Assembly: GCF_009299475.1 (NCBI RefSeq) | Contig: NZ_WBSN01000005.1 | Span: 62,001-126,000 of the forward strand | DNA from: Bifidobacterium avesanii | GTDB taxonomy: Bacteria > Actinomycetota > Actinomycetes > Actinomycetales > Bifidobacteriaceae | Direction of reading: 5' to 3' | Length of the DNA stretch: 64,000 nucleotides | In this document: piece after piece, positions 1 through 8,234 of the stretch | Layout of the letters: the number at the start of each line of letters is the position of its first letter | Position numbering within the stretch: position 1 is the first letter of the stretch | The notes under the pieces: model-generated | Database searches by the model: none | Seen by the model: the letters and a program-made list of their open reading frames with translations, nothing else | What the model was told of the DNA's origin: nothing | Program-made: the position numbers and the translations under genes

Positions 1-2
1 GC

Positions 3-815
3 CACGGCGGGCTCGTGGACCTGAACCACGCCGACCCGCGCACCGCCGCGTACGTGACGCGCGTGATGAACCACTGGCTCGACCGCGGCGCCTCAGGCTG
101 GCGGCTCGACGCGGCCTACGCCACCGATCCCGCGTTCTGGCGGCACGTGCTGCCGGCCGTGCGCGCCGCCCATCCGCACACGTGGATCTTCGGCGAGGTG
201 ATCCACGGCGACTACGCGGCGATCGTGCGCGAATCCGGCATGGACTCGGTCACGCAGTACGAACTGTGGAAGTCGATCCGCCACAGCATCCAGACCGACA
301 ACTTCTTCGAGCTGGACTGGAACCTCACGCGCCACAACGCGTTTCTGGACGCGTTCACGCCACAGACGTTCATCGGCAACCACGACGTGACGCGCATCGC
401 CTCCGAAATCGGCGCGCACCGGGCCGTGCTCGCGCTCGCCGCGCTCATGACGGTGGGCGGCGTGCCGAGCGTCTACTACGGCGACGAGCAGGCGTACGCG
501 GGCGTCAAGGAGGACCGGCTCGGAGGGGACGACGACGTCCGGCCCAAGTTCCCCCGCTCCCCCGGCGAGCTTTCGCATCTGGGCGCATGGATGTACCGGG
601 CGCATCAGGCGCTCATCGCGCTGCGCCGGCAGCACCCGTGGCTCGTCAACGCGCGCACGGAAAAACTGCTGCTCGAGAACCGGCGCTACCGCTACCGGTC
701 GGCGAGCGCGGACGGACGCGAGGCGATCGTGGTGGAGCTGGCGCTGGAGCCGGGACCGAGCGTGACCGTCACCGATCCGGCGGACGGGCGCACGCTGTAC
801 CACTACGCGGGGTGA
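3..815 (+). CDS. GH13 alpha-amylase family glycosidase, C-terminal part
   Basis: The reading frame is open from the window edge, so the N-terminus lies outside. The visible 270 residues carry the second half of a GH13 TIM barrel: GWRLDAAYA with the nucleophile Asp at visible residue 36, IFGEVIHGDY with the acid/base Glu at 65, and FIGNHDVTRI with the transition-state Asp at 128. A short C-terminal beta domain follows. GH13 enzymes cleave or transfer alpha-glucosidic bonds. The exact substrate (maltodextrin, pullulan or isomalto-oligosaccharide) cannot be read from this half. There is no sign of a secretion tail, so a cytoplasmic role is inferred. Confidence 0.9.
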   Translation, partial: HGGLVDLNHADPRTAAYVTRVMNHWLDRGASGWRLDAAYATDPAFWRHVLPAVRAAHPHTWIFGEVIHGDYAAIVRESGMDSVTQYELWKSIRHSIQTDNFFELDWNLTRHNAFLDAFTPQTFIGNHDVTRIASEIGAHRAVLALAALMTVGGVPSVYYGDEQAYAGVKEDRLGGDDDVRPKFPRSPGELSHLGAWMYRAHQALIALRRQHPWLVNARTEKLLLENRRYRYRSASADGREAIVVELALEPGPSVTVTDPADGRTLYHYAG

Positions 816-860
816 GCGCGGGCGCAGGCCAACGTACCGGGACGCCCAGCGCGTCAGAAA

Positions 861-900
861 CGCTCAGCGCACCAAAAACACTCAGCGCACCAAAAACACC
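861..900. repeat. Short tandem direct repeat at the 3' end of the DMT gene
   Basis: Two adjacent copies of CTCAGCGCACCAAAAACA lie at the 3' end of the transporter gene on the minus strand, preceded by a related CGCGTCAGAAACG. One copy supplies the stop codon and the other lies just beyond it. This looks like a small slippage duplication with no evident function. Confidence 0.6.
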
Positions 901-1862
901 ATGAGGATGATGAGCGCGAAGCCCGTCAGGTCCGTCGGCGTGAACACGGCGGACGTCCACAGCACCGCGGACACGGTGGCCATGACCGGCTCGGACGTGC
1001 CCAGCATGGTGGCGCGCATGGGGCCGGCCTTCATGGAACCGGTGAGGAACAGCCAGAACGCGCCGAACGTGCCGCCGACCACGGTGAACGCCATGAGTCC
1101 CCATCCGGCGGCGTCGAGCGGCGGCATGTTCTGCCACGGGCGCACGAACGGCAGCATGGCCGCGCCGGAGATGAGGAACATGATGCCGTTTGCGGTCATG
1201 CCTCCCCAACGGGCCATGAGCTTCAGGGGCATGACGGCGAACGCGGCGGTGACGAGCGCGTTGAGCATGCCCCACGCGAGGCCGTCGACGGGCAGGCTCA
1301 GCGAGGAGAGGTTGCCGCCGGTGGCGATGAGCACCACGCCCACGAACGCGAGCGCCACGCCGGCAGCCTCGCGCCTCTGCGGCAGTCTGCGCCCGCGCAC
1401 GCACGTGTAGAGCAGGAGCAGCAGCAGGTTGAGCGACTGCAGGACGGTCGCGGTGCCGGAGTTCGTGGCGTTGATGGACTGCAGATAGGCGACCTGCACG
1501 AAGAACACGCACACGAGCGCGTTGAGCAGGAACGACGGCCAGGAGCCGCGGTCCTTCACGGCGCCGGCGAGCTGACGCGGCGTGGTGGCCGCGGCGCAGA
1601 CGACGAAGATCACGCCGGCGGCGAGCTGGCGCACGCACGCGATCCACAGCGGGCTGCACTGGTAGTCGTCCATGAGGATTTTGGAGACGGTGCCGTTGAC
1701 GCCCCACAGCGTGCCGCCGAGCAGGGCCAGCACCGAGCCGATCATGATGTCCTTGGGCGTGTGCGCCAGCGTGGCCGTGCGGCCGTCGTGCGCGCCGTCC
1801 CCGTCGCCCGCCTTGTTCCGCCCGCCGTGATGCGCATCCTCGCGCACGCCGTCGCCCGCCAT
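882..1862 (-). CDS. DMT superfamily transporter (EamA type)
   Basis: A 326-residue polytopic protein with about ten hydrophobic segments. It begins at VLALLGGTLWGVNG and is internally duplicated, as expected for two EamA domains. Family members export or import small metabolites such as amino acids, and the substrate here is unknown. I start it at the ATG at 1862, which has GAGGAG about ten bases upstream; a longer frame from 1910 lacks a ribosome site. The first 37 residues are hydrophilic and Asp/Gly/Arg-rich. It is divergent from the isoaspartyl peptidase, sharing the 1863-2075 upstream region. Confidence 0.85.
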   Translation of the reverse strand: MAGDGVREDAHHGGRNKAGDGDGAHDGRTATLAHTPKDIMIGSVLALLGGTLWGVNGTVSKILMDDYQCSPLWIACVRQLAAGVIFVVCAAATTPRQLAGAVKDRGSWPSFLLNALVCVFFVQVAYLQSINATNSGTATVLQSLNLLLLLLYTCVRGRRLPQRREAAGVALAFVGVVLIATGGNLSSLSLPVDGLAWGMLNALVTAAFAVMPLKLMARWGGMTANGIMFLISGAAMLPFVRPWQNMPPLDAAGWGLMAFTVVGGTFGAFWLFLTGSMKAGPMRATMLGTSEPVMATVSAVLWTSAVFTPTDLTGFALIILMVFLVR

Positions 1863-2075
1863 GGCCCGTTCCGCTCCTCTTGTCGCCCTGTCCGTCGTCG
1901 CGCTTCGCAAAGCGCCGATTGGCCATTATACGGCCGCAACCCCGTCCGACGCGGCCGACCGGGACGCCCGACCGACGTCGAACGGCAGACATCGAAGGGC
2001 AGACACGAACGCCCCCGCGCGGCGGCCCGACGCTAGACTGTCGTCCAGATTGATTCCCATCCGCAAAGGAGCATC

Positions 2076-3011
2076 ATGACGCACACGCAATCGTCGATCG
2101 CAATCCGGGAAACCGTCGGCTCGGCGTCCGGTCCGCTGCTGCTGGTGCACGGCGGCGCCGGATCGTACGGCCCCTCCTCCACGCCCGAACGCCGGGCGCG
2201 GGTGGCCGCCGACCTGCGGCGCGCGCTGGAGGCCGGCTGGTCGCTGCTGGAGGCCGGCGCCTCCGCGGCGGACGCGGTGTGCGCGGCGGTGCGCGTGATG
2301 GAGGACGCCGAGGAGTTCAACGCGGGACGCGGCGCGGCGCTCACCAGCGAGGGCAAGGCGCAGATGGATGCCTGCCTCATGACCGGCGAGGACGGCGAGG
2401 TGGGCTCGGTGGCCGGCGTCACGGCCGCGCGGCATCCGATCGACGCGGCGCGCGCGGTCAAGGAGCAGACCAAGCACGTGCTGTTCGCGCATCCGGACGC
2501 CGACCAGCTGCGGCATTGGGGCGTCGAGACCGAGGATCCGTCATACTTCGTCACCGAGGCGCGGCGCCAATCGCTGGAGCGCGCGCGGCTCGAGGGCGAC
2601 GAATGGGAGAAGCACGGCACGGTCGGCGCCGTGGCGCGGGACGCGGACGGTCATGTGGCGGCGGCCACGTCCATCGGCGGCATCACCAACCAGCTGCCCG
2701 GGCGCGTGGGCGACTCCCCGCTGCCCGGCTGCGGCACGTATGCGGCGGACGACGCGGCGGCGGTCTCGTGCACGGGCATCGGCGAGGCATTCGTCAAGGA
2801 GGTGGCGGCGCACGAGGTGGCCGACCGGATGCGCTTCGCCGGCCAGTCCGCGTCCGACGCCGCCGCGGCCGCGTTGGACGGCGTGGCCTCGCACCACGGC
2901 GACGGCGGCATGATCGTCGTGCCCGCGAAGGGTTCCGGCGTGTTCGCGTTCAACAGCGAGATGATGAACCGCGGCTGGATGGACGCGTCCGGCTCGGGCG
3001 TGGAAGCGTGA
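2076..3011 (+). CDS. Isoaspartyl peptidase/L-asparaginase (Ntn hydrolase)
   Basis: This 311-residue Thr-nucleophile asparaginase removes isoaspartyl residues from peptides and hydrolyses asparagine. LLLVHGGAGSY near the N-terminus is typical. HGTVGAVARD places the autocleavage and catalytic Thr at 182, and TSIGGITNQLPGRVGDSP followed by GCGTYA forms the substrate loop. Length matches the plant/bacterial type family. AAAGGAG lies directly upstream of the ATG. The dehydrogenase that follows starts 8 bases after the stop, so the two are probably co-transcribed. Confidence 0.93.
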   Translation: MTHTQSSIAIRETVGSASGPLLLVHGGAGSYGPSSTPERRARVAADLRRALEAGWSLLEAGASAADAVCAAVRVMEDAEEFNAGRGAALTSEGKAQMDACLMTGEDGEVGSVAGVTAARHPIDAARAVKEQTKHVLFAHPDADQLRHWGVETEDPSYFVTEARRQSLERARLEGDEWEKHGTVGAVARDADGHVAAATSIGGITNQLPGRVGDSPLPGCGTYAADDAAAVSCTGIGEAFVKEVAAHEVADRMRFAGQSASDAAAAALDGVASHHGDGGMIVVPAKGSGVFAFNSEMMNRGWMDASGSGVEA

Positions 3012-3019
3012 GGCCCGCC

Positions 3020-3811
3020 ATGGCAACGGCTCTGATCACCGGCGCGACGGGCGGCATCGGCCGCGAACTGGCGCTGCTCGCCGCACGGGACGGATTCGAC
3101 CTCGTGCTCACGGCGCGCAACGAGGCCCGGCTGGAGACATTGGCCGACGCGATCGGGCGCCGCACGCGCGTGCGCGTCACGACCGTCGCGCTGGACCTCG
3201 CCGAACCGGACGCGGCGGCGCTGCTGCACGAGCGCACCGAACGTCTCGGCATCGCCGTGGACGTGCTCGCCAACAACGCCGGGTTCGCCGACTGGACCGG
3301 CTACCTCGACGCCGACTGGGTGCGCCAGAGCGCGATGATGCAGGTGAACATGCACGCGCTGGCCGAGCTTGCCTACCGTTATGGGCGGGACATGCGCAAG
3401 CGGGGCCATGGGCGGATCCTCAACATCGCCTCGGTGGCCGCCACCATGCCCGGGCCGTACATGGCCATGTACTTCGCCTCGAAGGCGTTCGTGCGCTCGC
3501 TCGGCGAGGCGCTCTCATACGAGCTGAAGGGCACGGGCGTCACCGTGACGACCGTCTGCCCGGGCCCCACGACCACCGGGTTCGAGCAGGTGGCGCGCAT
3601 GTCCGGCCGCAACTTCTTCACCATGACCCGCCCGGCCTCCGCGGCCTCGCTCGCCCGGTTCGCGTGGCGGAGGACTATGCGCGGCTCCACTCTCGCCTAT
3701 CACGGGACGACCGCGCTGGCCGGCGCCCTCGCCGAACGGCTCCTGCCGCGCGCGCTCAACGCCCGCATCGCCGCGTTCATGAACGGGGACGACCCCTCCG
3801 CCCGGCGCTGA
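3020..3811 (+). CDS. Short-chain dehydrogenase/reductase
   Basis: A 263-residue classical SDR. TGATGGIG (residues 8-15) binds the nucleotide, NNAG follows, and the catalytic YxxxK appears as YFASK after a Ser-containing strand. The C-terminal region resembles the DltE/YqjQ group of SDRs. The substrate is unknown. The start is the ATG at 3020; a long open frame extends upstream inside the asparaginase gene but is only a shadow. It is coupled to the upstream gene by an 8-base gap. Confidence 0.88.
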   Translation: MATALITGATGGIGRELALLAARDGFDLVLTARNEARLETLADAIGRRTRVRVTTVALDLAEPDAAALLHERTERLGIAVDVLANNAGFADWTGYLDADWVRQSAMMQVNMHALAELAYRYGRDMRKRGHGRILNIASVAATMPGPYMAMYFASKAFVRSLGEALSYELKGTGVTVTTVCPGPTTTGFEQVARMSGRNFFTMTRPASAASLARFAWRRTMRGSTLAYHGTTALAGALAERLLPRALNARIAAFMNGDDPSARR

Positions 3812-3841
3812 GCGGGCCGGGAGTACAATCGGCCACGGAGC

Positions 3842-3853
3842 GTAATCGTTTAC
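3842..3853. promoter_or_regulatory. Possible LacI-type operator before the SGNH hydrolase
   Basis: GTAATCGTTTAC is a near-palindrome with the central CG and TAA/TTA flanks usual for LacI-family sites, located about 30 bases upstream of the hydrolase start. No LacI-family regulator is in the window, so the call rests on the motif alone. Confidence 0.3.
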
Positions 3854-3884
3854 CAAACCAACCGCATCAAGGAGATCAACGACG

Positions 3885-4529
3885 ATGAAGAACGTACTGT
3901 GCTTCGGCGATTCCAACACCTTCGGCACCAACCCCGCCCGCCCCGGCACGCGGCACCCGTTCGACGTGCGCTGGACCGGCCGCCTCACCGGCCTGCTCGG
4001 CCCCGACTGGCGCGTGATCGAGGAGGGCATGGGCGGGCGCACCACCGTGTTCGTCAACCCGCTCGAACCCAAGCGCGACGGCATCGGCGCCCTGCCGATC
4101 GCCCTGCAGTCGCACCGCCCGCTGGACTATGCGATCGTAAGCCTCGGCACCAACGACCTGAAGGAGATCTTCAATGCCTCCCCGCGTACCATCGCGGCCG
4201 GCGCGGCCATGGTGTGCGACGCGGTCCTCAACTACAACTACGGCGGTTGCGGCCCCGCCCCGAAGGTGCTGCTCGTCTCCCCCATCTGGGTCAAGCCGGG
4301 CATCTCGGAAAGCCCGTACGTGGGCTTCGCCGAGGACGCCGTGGATCGCTCGCACCGTCTGTCCCCCTACTACCGAGAGGTGGCCGAGGAACGCGGACTG
4401 CTGTTCCTCGACGCCTCCACGGTGGCCGAGGCGTCCGACCGCGACAAGCTGCACATGGAGGCGGACAGCCACGCCCGTCTGGCGCAGGCCATCGCGGACG
4501 TGCTGCTCGCCGACGCGGCCGCCGAATAG
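3885..4529 (+). CDS. SGNH/GDSL hydrolase
   Basis: A 214-residue SGNH esterase. Block I is CFGDSNTFG with nucleophile Ser at 10, block III is SLGTND, and block V is DKLHMEADSHARLA, which supplies Asp and His. It resembles the arylesterase/acyl-esterase subgroup that lacks a signal peptide. The likely activity is hydrolysis of small acyl or acetyl esters, with the substrate unknown. AAGGAG lies eleven bases before the ATG. It is transcribed alone and convergent with the helicase gene, with a large inverted repeat between them. Confidence 0.88.
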   Translation: MKNVLCFGDSNTFGTNPARPGTRHPFDVRWTGRLTGLLGPDWRVIEEGMGGRTTVFVNPLEPKRDGIGALPIALQSHRPLDYAIVSLGTNDLKEIFNASPRTIAAGAAMVCDAVLNYNYGGCGPAPKVLLVSPIWVKPGISESPYVGFAEDAVDRSHRLSPYYREVAEERGLLFLDASTVAEASDRDKLHMEADSHARLAQAIADVLLADAAAE

Positions 4530-4606
4530 CCCTTACCAGCAGCCTTCGGACAGCCGCAACCCGGATATTCATCACCGGCTTGGTGGTTTCATCTGTCCAC
4601 GGAAGC

Positions 4607-4811
4607 CACTTGCCCTTCCGAGGGCAGATCCAGCGGGATGCGGACATCTACTTGCTCTTCCGAGGGCATTCCAGTTCGCGCAGTGGCGTCGATTTCCTTG
4701 GATTTGCGCCGTCATTGCGGCATAACAACGGGCATTGCGCGCAATGAGGTGCCCTCGGAAGGGCAAGTGGATGTTCGCAATGCCCGAAATCCGCCCTCGG
4801 AAGGGCAAGTG
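4607..4811. repeat. Large imperfect inverted repeat with four copies of one 18-19 base motif
   Basis: CACTTGCCCTTCCGAGGGC occurs at 4607-4625 and, with one change, at 4649-4667. Its reverse complement occurs at 4750-4769 and 4793-4811. The spacing within each pair is alike, so the whole 205 bases can fold into a cruciform or long hairpin. It lies between the converging SGNH hydrolase and helicase genes. It may be a non-autonomous mobile element remnant or an elaborate bidirectional terminator. Confidence 0.75.
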
Positions 4812-4817
4812 GGCGGT

Positions 4818-6800
4818 TCACCGCATGCGGAACGGGGCGCGCTTGGCGGCCTTGCCGTGGTGGCGGCGCGGACCGGCCGGATTGCCGTGGCCATGCTCGC
4901 CGTCGGTGCCGTGGCCGGAACCGTATTTGGCGTTCATGCGGCGCTCGTGGCGCTTGACCATTTCGGAACGCTCGTCGCGCACGATGCGGTTCTCGTCGCG
5001 GCGGTGGATGCGCTTGCCGCCGCGCGGGGCATCGTCCTCGCGCCATGCACGGTCGTCGCGCCCGCGACGACCGCTTTTCTCGCCTTCGGCGGCACGCATA
5101 TCGTCCCGATGACGCCGGTGCGGGGCCTTCCATGAGGACTTGCGCTCATTGCCGGCGTCGGGCGCGGCGGCGGCACGGTCGCGCTTGTCGTGACGGTGGC
5201 GCTTCCTGGACGGGGTCAGCGCGCGGTCGTCGTCCTGCGGCATGTGGCGGAACGCCGCGGAGTCTCCGGCGTTCGCCGGCTCCGCGGTCGCATCCGCGGT
5301 CGCATTCACGGTCGCATCCACGGCATCGTCCCGATCGCGGTTCCGGCGCGTCTTGCCGCCCTTCTTGAACGGCTTGTCGGCCTTGTCGAATTTGCCGGAC
5401 TTGCCTGATTTCCCGGACTTGCCGCCCTTGCCGCCGTTCTTGCCCTTGCCGCCGTTCTGCGGCTCGGGGAGGGTCCAGCCCTCCACCTTCTCGGCCCGCT
5501 CCCCCACGAGCTCAAGCACCTCGGGCGAATCGGCGCGCACCTTGACCGGCTTGACCGTGATGCCGGCCTCGCGCAGCATGCGGCGGGCCTTGCGGCGCAC
5601 GTCGGGGGTCACGAGCGTGACCACGTCGCCGGAGTTGCCGGCGCGCGCGGTGCGGCCGGAGCGGTGCACGAACGACTTCGGGTCCTCCGGCGGATCGACC
5701 TGCACCACGAGCTCCACGTTGCTCACGTCGATGCCGCGCGCGGCCACGTCGGTGGCGACCATCACGTTCACCTCGCCGGATTCGAATGCGGCGAGGTTGC
5801 GGTCGCGCTGGTTCTGCGACAGGTTGCCGTGCAGCTCGGCCGCGGGGATGCCGTGGCGCGTCAGGCTCGCGGCGAGCTTCTTGGCCTGGAACTTGGTGCG
5901 AGTGAACAGGATGCGGCGGCCCTTGCCGGACGCGAGCGCGCGCACGATCTCCGGCTTCTCGGACTTCTCGACCTCGAAGACGTGCTGGGTCATCGCGCCG
6001 TCCACGGCGGTCGGCTCGTCCACGCTGTGGGTCTTCGGGTCGCGCAGGAACTCGCGCACCAGCTCGTCGATGCCGTGGTCGAGCGTGGCGGAGAACAGCA
6101 TGTGCTGCGCGTCGGGGCGGATCTGCGCGAGCAGGCGGCGCACCGGCGGCAGGAAGCCCATGTCGGCCATTTCGTCGGCCTCGTCGATCACCACGATCTC
6201 GACGTCCGAGAGCGTGAGGAGCTTCTGGCGCAGCAGGTCCTCAAGGCGGCCCGGGCAGGCCACCACGATCTCCGCGCCGGCCTTGAGCTCGCGCACCTGA
6301 CGGTTCTGCCTCACGCCGCCGTAGACGACGGTGGTGGTCATGCCGGCCATGCGGGCGAGCGGGGAAAGGACCTCGTTGATCTGGTTGGCGAGCTCGCGCG
6401 TGGGGGCGAGGATGAGTCCGCGCGGGTGCGGCGTGAAGTCGCGGCCGGCGTCCACGCGTTCCTCGAGCTGGCGGCGGTACGCGTGCTTGAGGCGCTTGCG
6501 GTATTCGGGCATGGGCAGGTCGGGCGTGACGGTGACCGGGCACAGGCGGGCGGCGAGCGGGATGCAGAAGGCGAGCGTCTTGCCGGAGCCGGTGCGTCCG
6601 CGGCCAAGGATGTCGCGGCCGTTCAGGGAGTCGGGCAGGGTGTCGGCCTGGATGGGGAACGCCTCGGTCTTGCCGTCCGCGGCGAGGACGCGCAGCAGCG
6701 GGGCGGGCACGCCGAGTTCGGCGAAGGTGACGGACGGCTCGTCGTCATAGGGGTCGTAGGAGTTGTTCAGCGATTCGTTCAACGGTTCGGTAGTGGGCAC
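4818..6800 (-). CDS. DEAD-box RNA helicase
   Basis: A 660-residue ATP-dependent RNA helicase. It shows the Q motif (AFPIQ), a Walker A variant GRTGSGKT (residues 68-75), PTRELA, VIDEADEM, LFSATLD and HRSGRTARAG in order. The two RecA-like domains end near residue 445. The last ~215 residues are a basic, Gly/Lys/Arg/Asp-rich tail with GGKSGKSGKSGKF repeats, expected to be disordered and RNA-binding. The role is inferred as RNA remodelling in ribosome assembly or cold adaptation, as in RhlE/DeaD proteins. The gene stands alone. Confidence 0.93.
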   Translation of the reverse strand: MPTTEPLNESLNNSYDPYDDEPSVTFAELGVPAPLLRVLAADGKTEAFPIQADTLPDSLNGRDILGRGRTGSGKTLAFCIPLAARLCPVTVTPDLPMPEYRKRLKHAYRRQLEERVDAGRDFTPHPRGLILAPTRELANQINEVLSPLARMAGMTTTVVYGGVRQNRQVRELKAGAEIVVACPGRLEDLLRQKLLTLSDVEIVVIDEADEMADMGFLPPVRRLLAQIRPDAQHMLFSATLDHGIDELVREFLRDPKTHSVDEPTAVDGAMTQHVFEVEKSEKPEIVRALASGKGRRILFTRTKFQAKKLAASLTRHGIPAAELHGNLSQNQRDRNLAAFESGEVNVMVATDVAARGIDVSNVELVVQVDPPEDPKSFVHRSGRTARAGNSGDVVTLVTPDVRRKARRMLREAGITVKPVKVRADSPEVLELVGERAEKVEGWTLPEPQNGGKGKNGGKGGKSGKSGKSGKFDKADKPFKKGGKTRRNRDRDDAVDATVNATADATAEPANAGDSAAFRHMPQDDDRALTPSRKRHRHDKRDRAAAAPDAGNERKSSWKAPHRRHRDDMRAAEGEKSGRRGRDDRAWREDDAPRGGKRIHRRDENRIVRDERSEMVKRHERRMNAKYGSGHGTDGEHGHGNPAGPRRHHGKAAKRAPFRMR

Positions 6801-6929
6801 ATCGGCCTTTCATGTCAGCAATTTCGCGCGCGTTGCGCAAACTTGTCGATCATAGCGTGTCCCCTCGATGAGGGGCCGTATCCGCTCCGCGCCGATGACG
6901 TTCCCAAAGCGCATCCCGCCGCCGGACGG

Positions 6930-7068
6930 TGTTCCCCACCGGACAGGGCGTTTCACCGGACAGGGAGCGCCCACTCCCCGTCCACAGCGCGCTGAACCGT
7001 TGAAAAATCAAGGATTTGCAGATCGTTGGACGGGGAGTGGGCGCTCCCTGTCCGGTGGCGGGGGAACA
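6930..7068. repeat. Intergenic inverted repeat with perfect 31-base arms
   Basis: The arm at 6954-6984 is exactly complementary to 7027-7057. Outer arms TGTTCCCC (6930-6937) and GGGGAACA (7061-7068) also pair. The left side has gained a 17-base partial duplication of CACCGGACAGGG. The 42-base loop is A/T-richer than its surroundings. It occupies most of the gap between the helicase start and the dehydrogenase end. The perfect arms and the lack of any open frame suggest a young miniature element or a selected RNA hairpin. Confidence 0.8.
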
Positions 7069-7124
7069 TCGTTTAAATCCGATGCCCGGGCACCCGGGCG
7101 CCCATACCAGCGGCGTCGTCCGCC

Positions 7125-7835
7125 CTACCGGTAGTTGCGCTCGATGAGGATGTCCGAGACGGTGAGGTTGGCCTCGTTGACGAGGTTGAACAGGATCACC
7201 CCGGCCAGTTCGGCGGGGCTCATGAAGGTGTGCTGCTTCTCGAGCGGCACGTAGTCGTGGCTGTCGCGGTAGAAGTCGGTGTCGATGCCGCCGGGGTACA
7301 CGCCCACGATCTTGACGCTCGAGCCCTTGTACGCGGCCTTGAGGCTCTGCGTGTAGCCCTTTTCGCCCCACTTGGTCGCGCAGTAGACGGACTCGTCCGG
7401 GTTGCCGCGCGTGGCGGCGGTGCTCATCACGTTGGCGATCTTGAGGTCCTGTTCGCCGCAGGCCTTGAGCGTCTCGACGCTCCACAGGATCATGCCCTTG
7501 AGGCCCTTGAAGCAGCGGTCCACGTCCGCGGCCCCGTAGGCGGTGGGCTTCCTGAACGACGGCTGCCCGGCGTTGTTGATCAGCAAATCGATGTGGCCGA
7601 TCCGCGCGAGGTCGGCGACCGTGCTCTTGACGAAGATCTCGTCGGACACGTCGCCCACGAACGCCTTGTACGAGTCGGCGGGGAACTCCTTGGCGAGTTC
7701 GAGCTGGCGCTCCTCGTTGAAGTCGACGCCCGCCACAAACCAGCCCTTGGCGATGAGCTGGCGCGCGAGCTCGTAGCCGAGCCCCATCGCGCTGCCCGTC
7801 ACGATCGCGATCGCCTTGCCGTCCGAATACCTCAT
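7125..7835 (-). CDS. Short-chain dehydrogenase/reductase
   Basis: A 236-residue SDR with VTGSAMGLG at residues 13-21 for NAD(P) binding, INNAG in the middle and YCATK as the catalytic Tyr/Lys pair. VYPGGIDTDF follows. The substrate is unknown. It lies downstream of the 57-aa gene on the same strand and faces away from an AraC regulator, so control by that regulator is inferred. It differs clearly from the SDR at 3020, so the two are not a recent duplication. Confidence 0.88.
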   Translation of the reverse strand: MRYSDGKAIAIVTGSAMGLGYELARQLIAKGWFVAGVDFNEERQLELAKEFPADSYKAFVGDVSDEIFVKSTVADLARIGHIDLLINNAGQPSFRKPTAYGAADVDRCFKGLKGMILWSVETLKACGEQDLKIANVMSTAATRGNPDESVYCATKWGEKGYTQSLKAAYKGSSVKIVGVYPGGIDTDFYRDSHDYVPLEKQHTFMSPAELAGVILFNLVNEANLTVSDILIERNYR

Positions 7836-7923
7836 GCCCGCCTCCCTGCGTGTGCGTATGCCTTGGGAGACAGCCTATCGAACCGGTACGACGCGAAGCC
7901 CGCGCCCGGGGCGGCGATGGGCG

Positions 7924-8097
7924 CTAGGCGCGCGCGGCGGACGGGTACCAGACGGCGAACCAGTCGAAGCCATCGGAGCCGTCGTTTCCGGCTGCGGCCG
8001 CGCACCGGGCAGCCCGATCGGCCATCCAACGGCGGCACGCGGTCAGGTACGCGCCGAGCAGACGATCAACGATATGCGAAAAACGTGCGTTCATCAT
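7924..8097 (-). CDS. Small hypothetical protein, 57 aa
   Basis: This short frame has a strong GGGAGG seven bases before a double ATG (8097 or 8094), which argues that it is translated. The product begins MMNARFSHIVDRLLGAYL, then has an Arg/Ala-rich middle and an aromatic tail DGFDWFAVWYP. No membrane segment or known motif is seen. It is the first gene of a likely two-gene unit with the SDR (88-base gap) and faces the AraC regulator across 137 bases. Function unknown. Confidence 0.6.
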   Translation of the reverse strand: MMNARFSHIVDRLLGAYLTACRRWMADRAARCAAAAGNDGSDGFDWFAVWYPSAARA

Positions 8098-8180
8098 GAT
8101 GCAACCTCCCAGTCGCCATCTTCCACTGACACCTGCGATGATAGGGATTCGTACCGTGCGACACCCGTACCGTCGTAACG

Positions 8181-8226
8181 GCAACATGCGCACTAATATC
8201 AGAATCGTACGGAAGAACCGTACGGA
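8181..8226. promoter_or_regulatory. Direct repeats upstream of the AraC gene
   Basis: ATCGTACGGAAGAACCGTACGGAGGAACC contains two direct copies of CGTACGG(A)(A/G)GAAC 13-15 bases apart. The second copy overlaps the ribosome site of the AraC gene at 8235. Direct repeats of this spacing suit AraC-type binding, so autoregulation is possible. Confidence 0.35.
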
Positions 8227-8234
8227 GGAACCCC

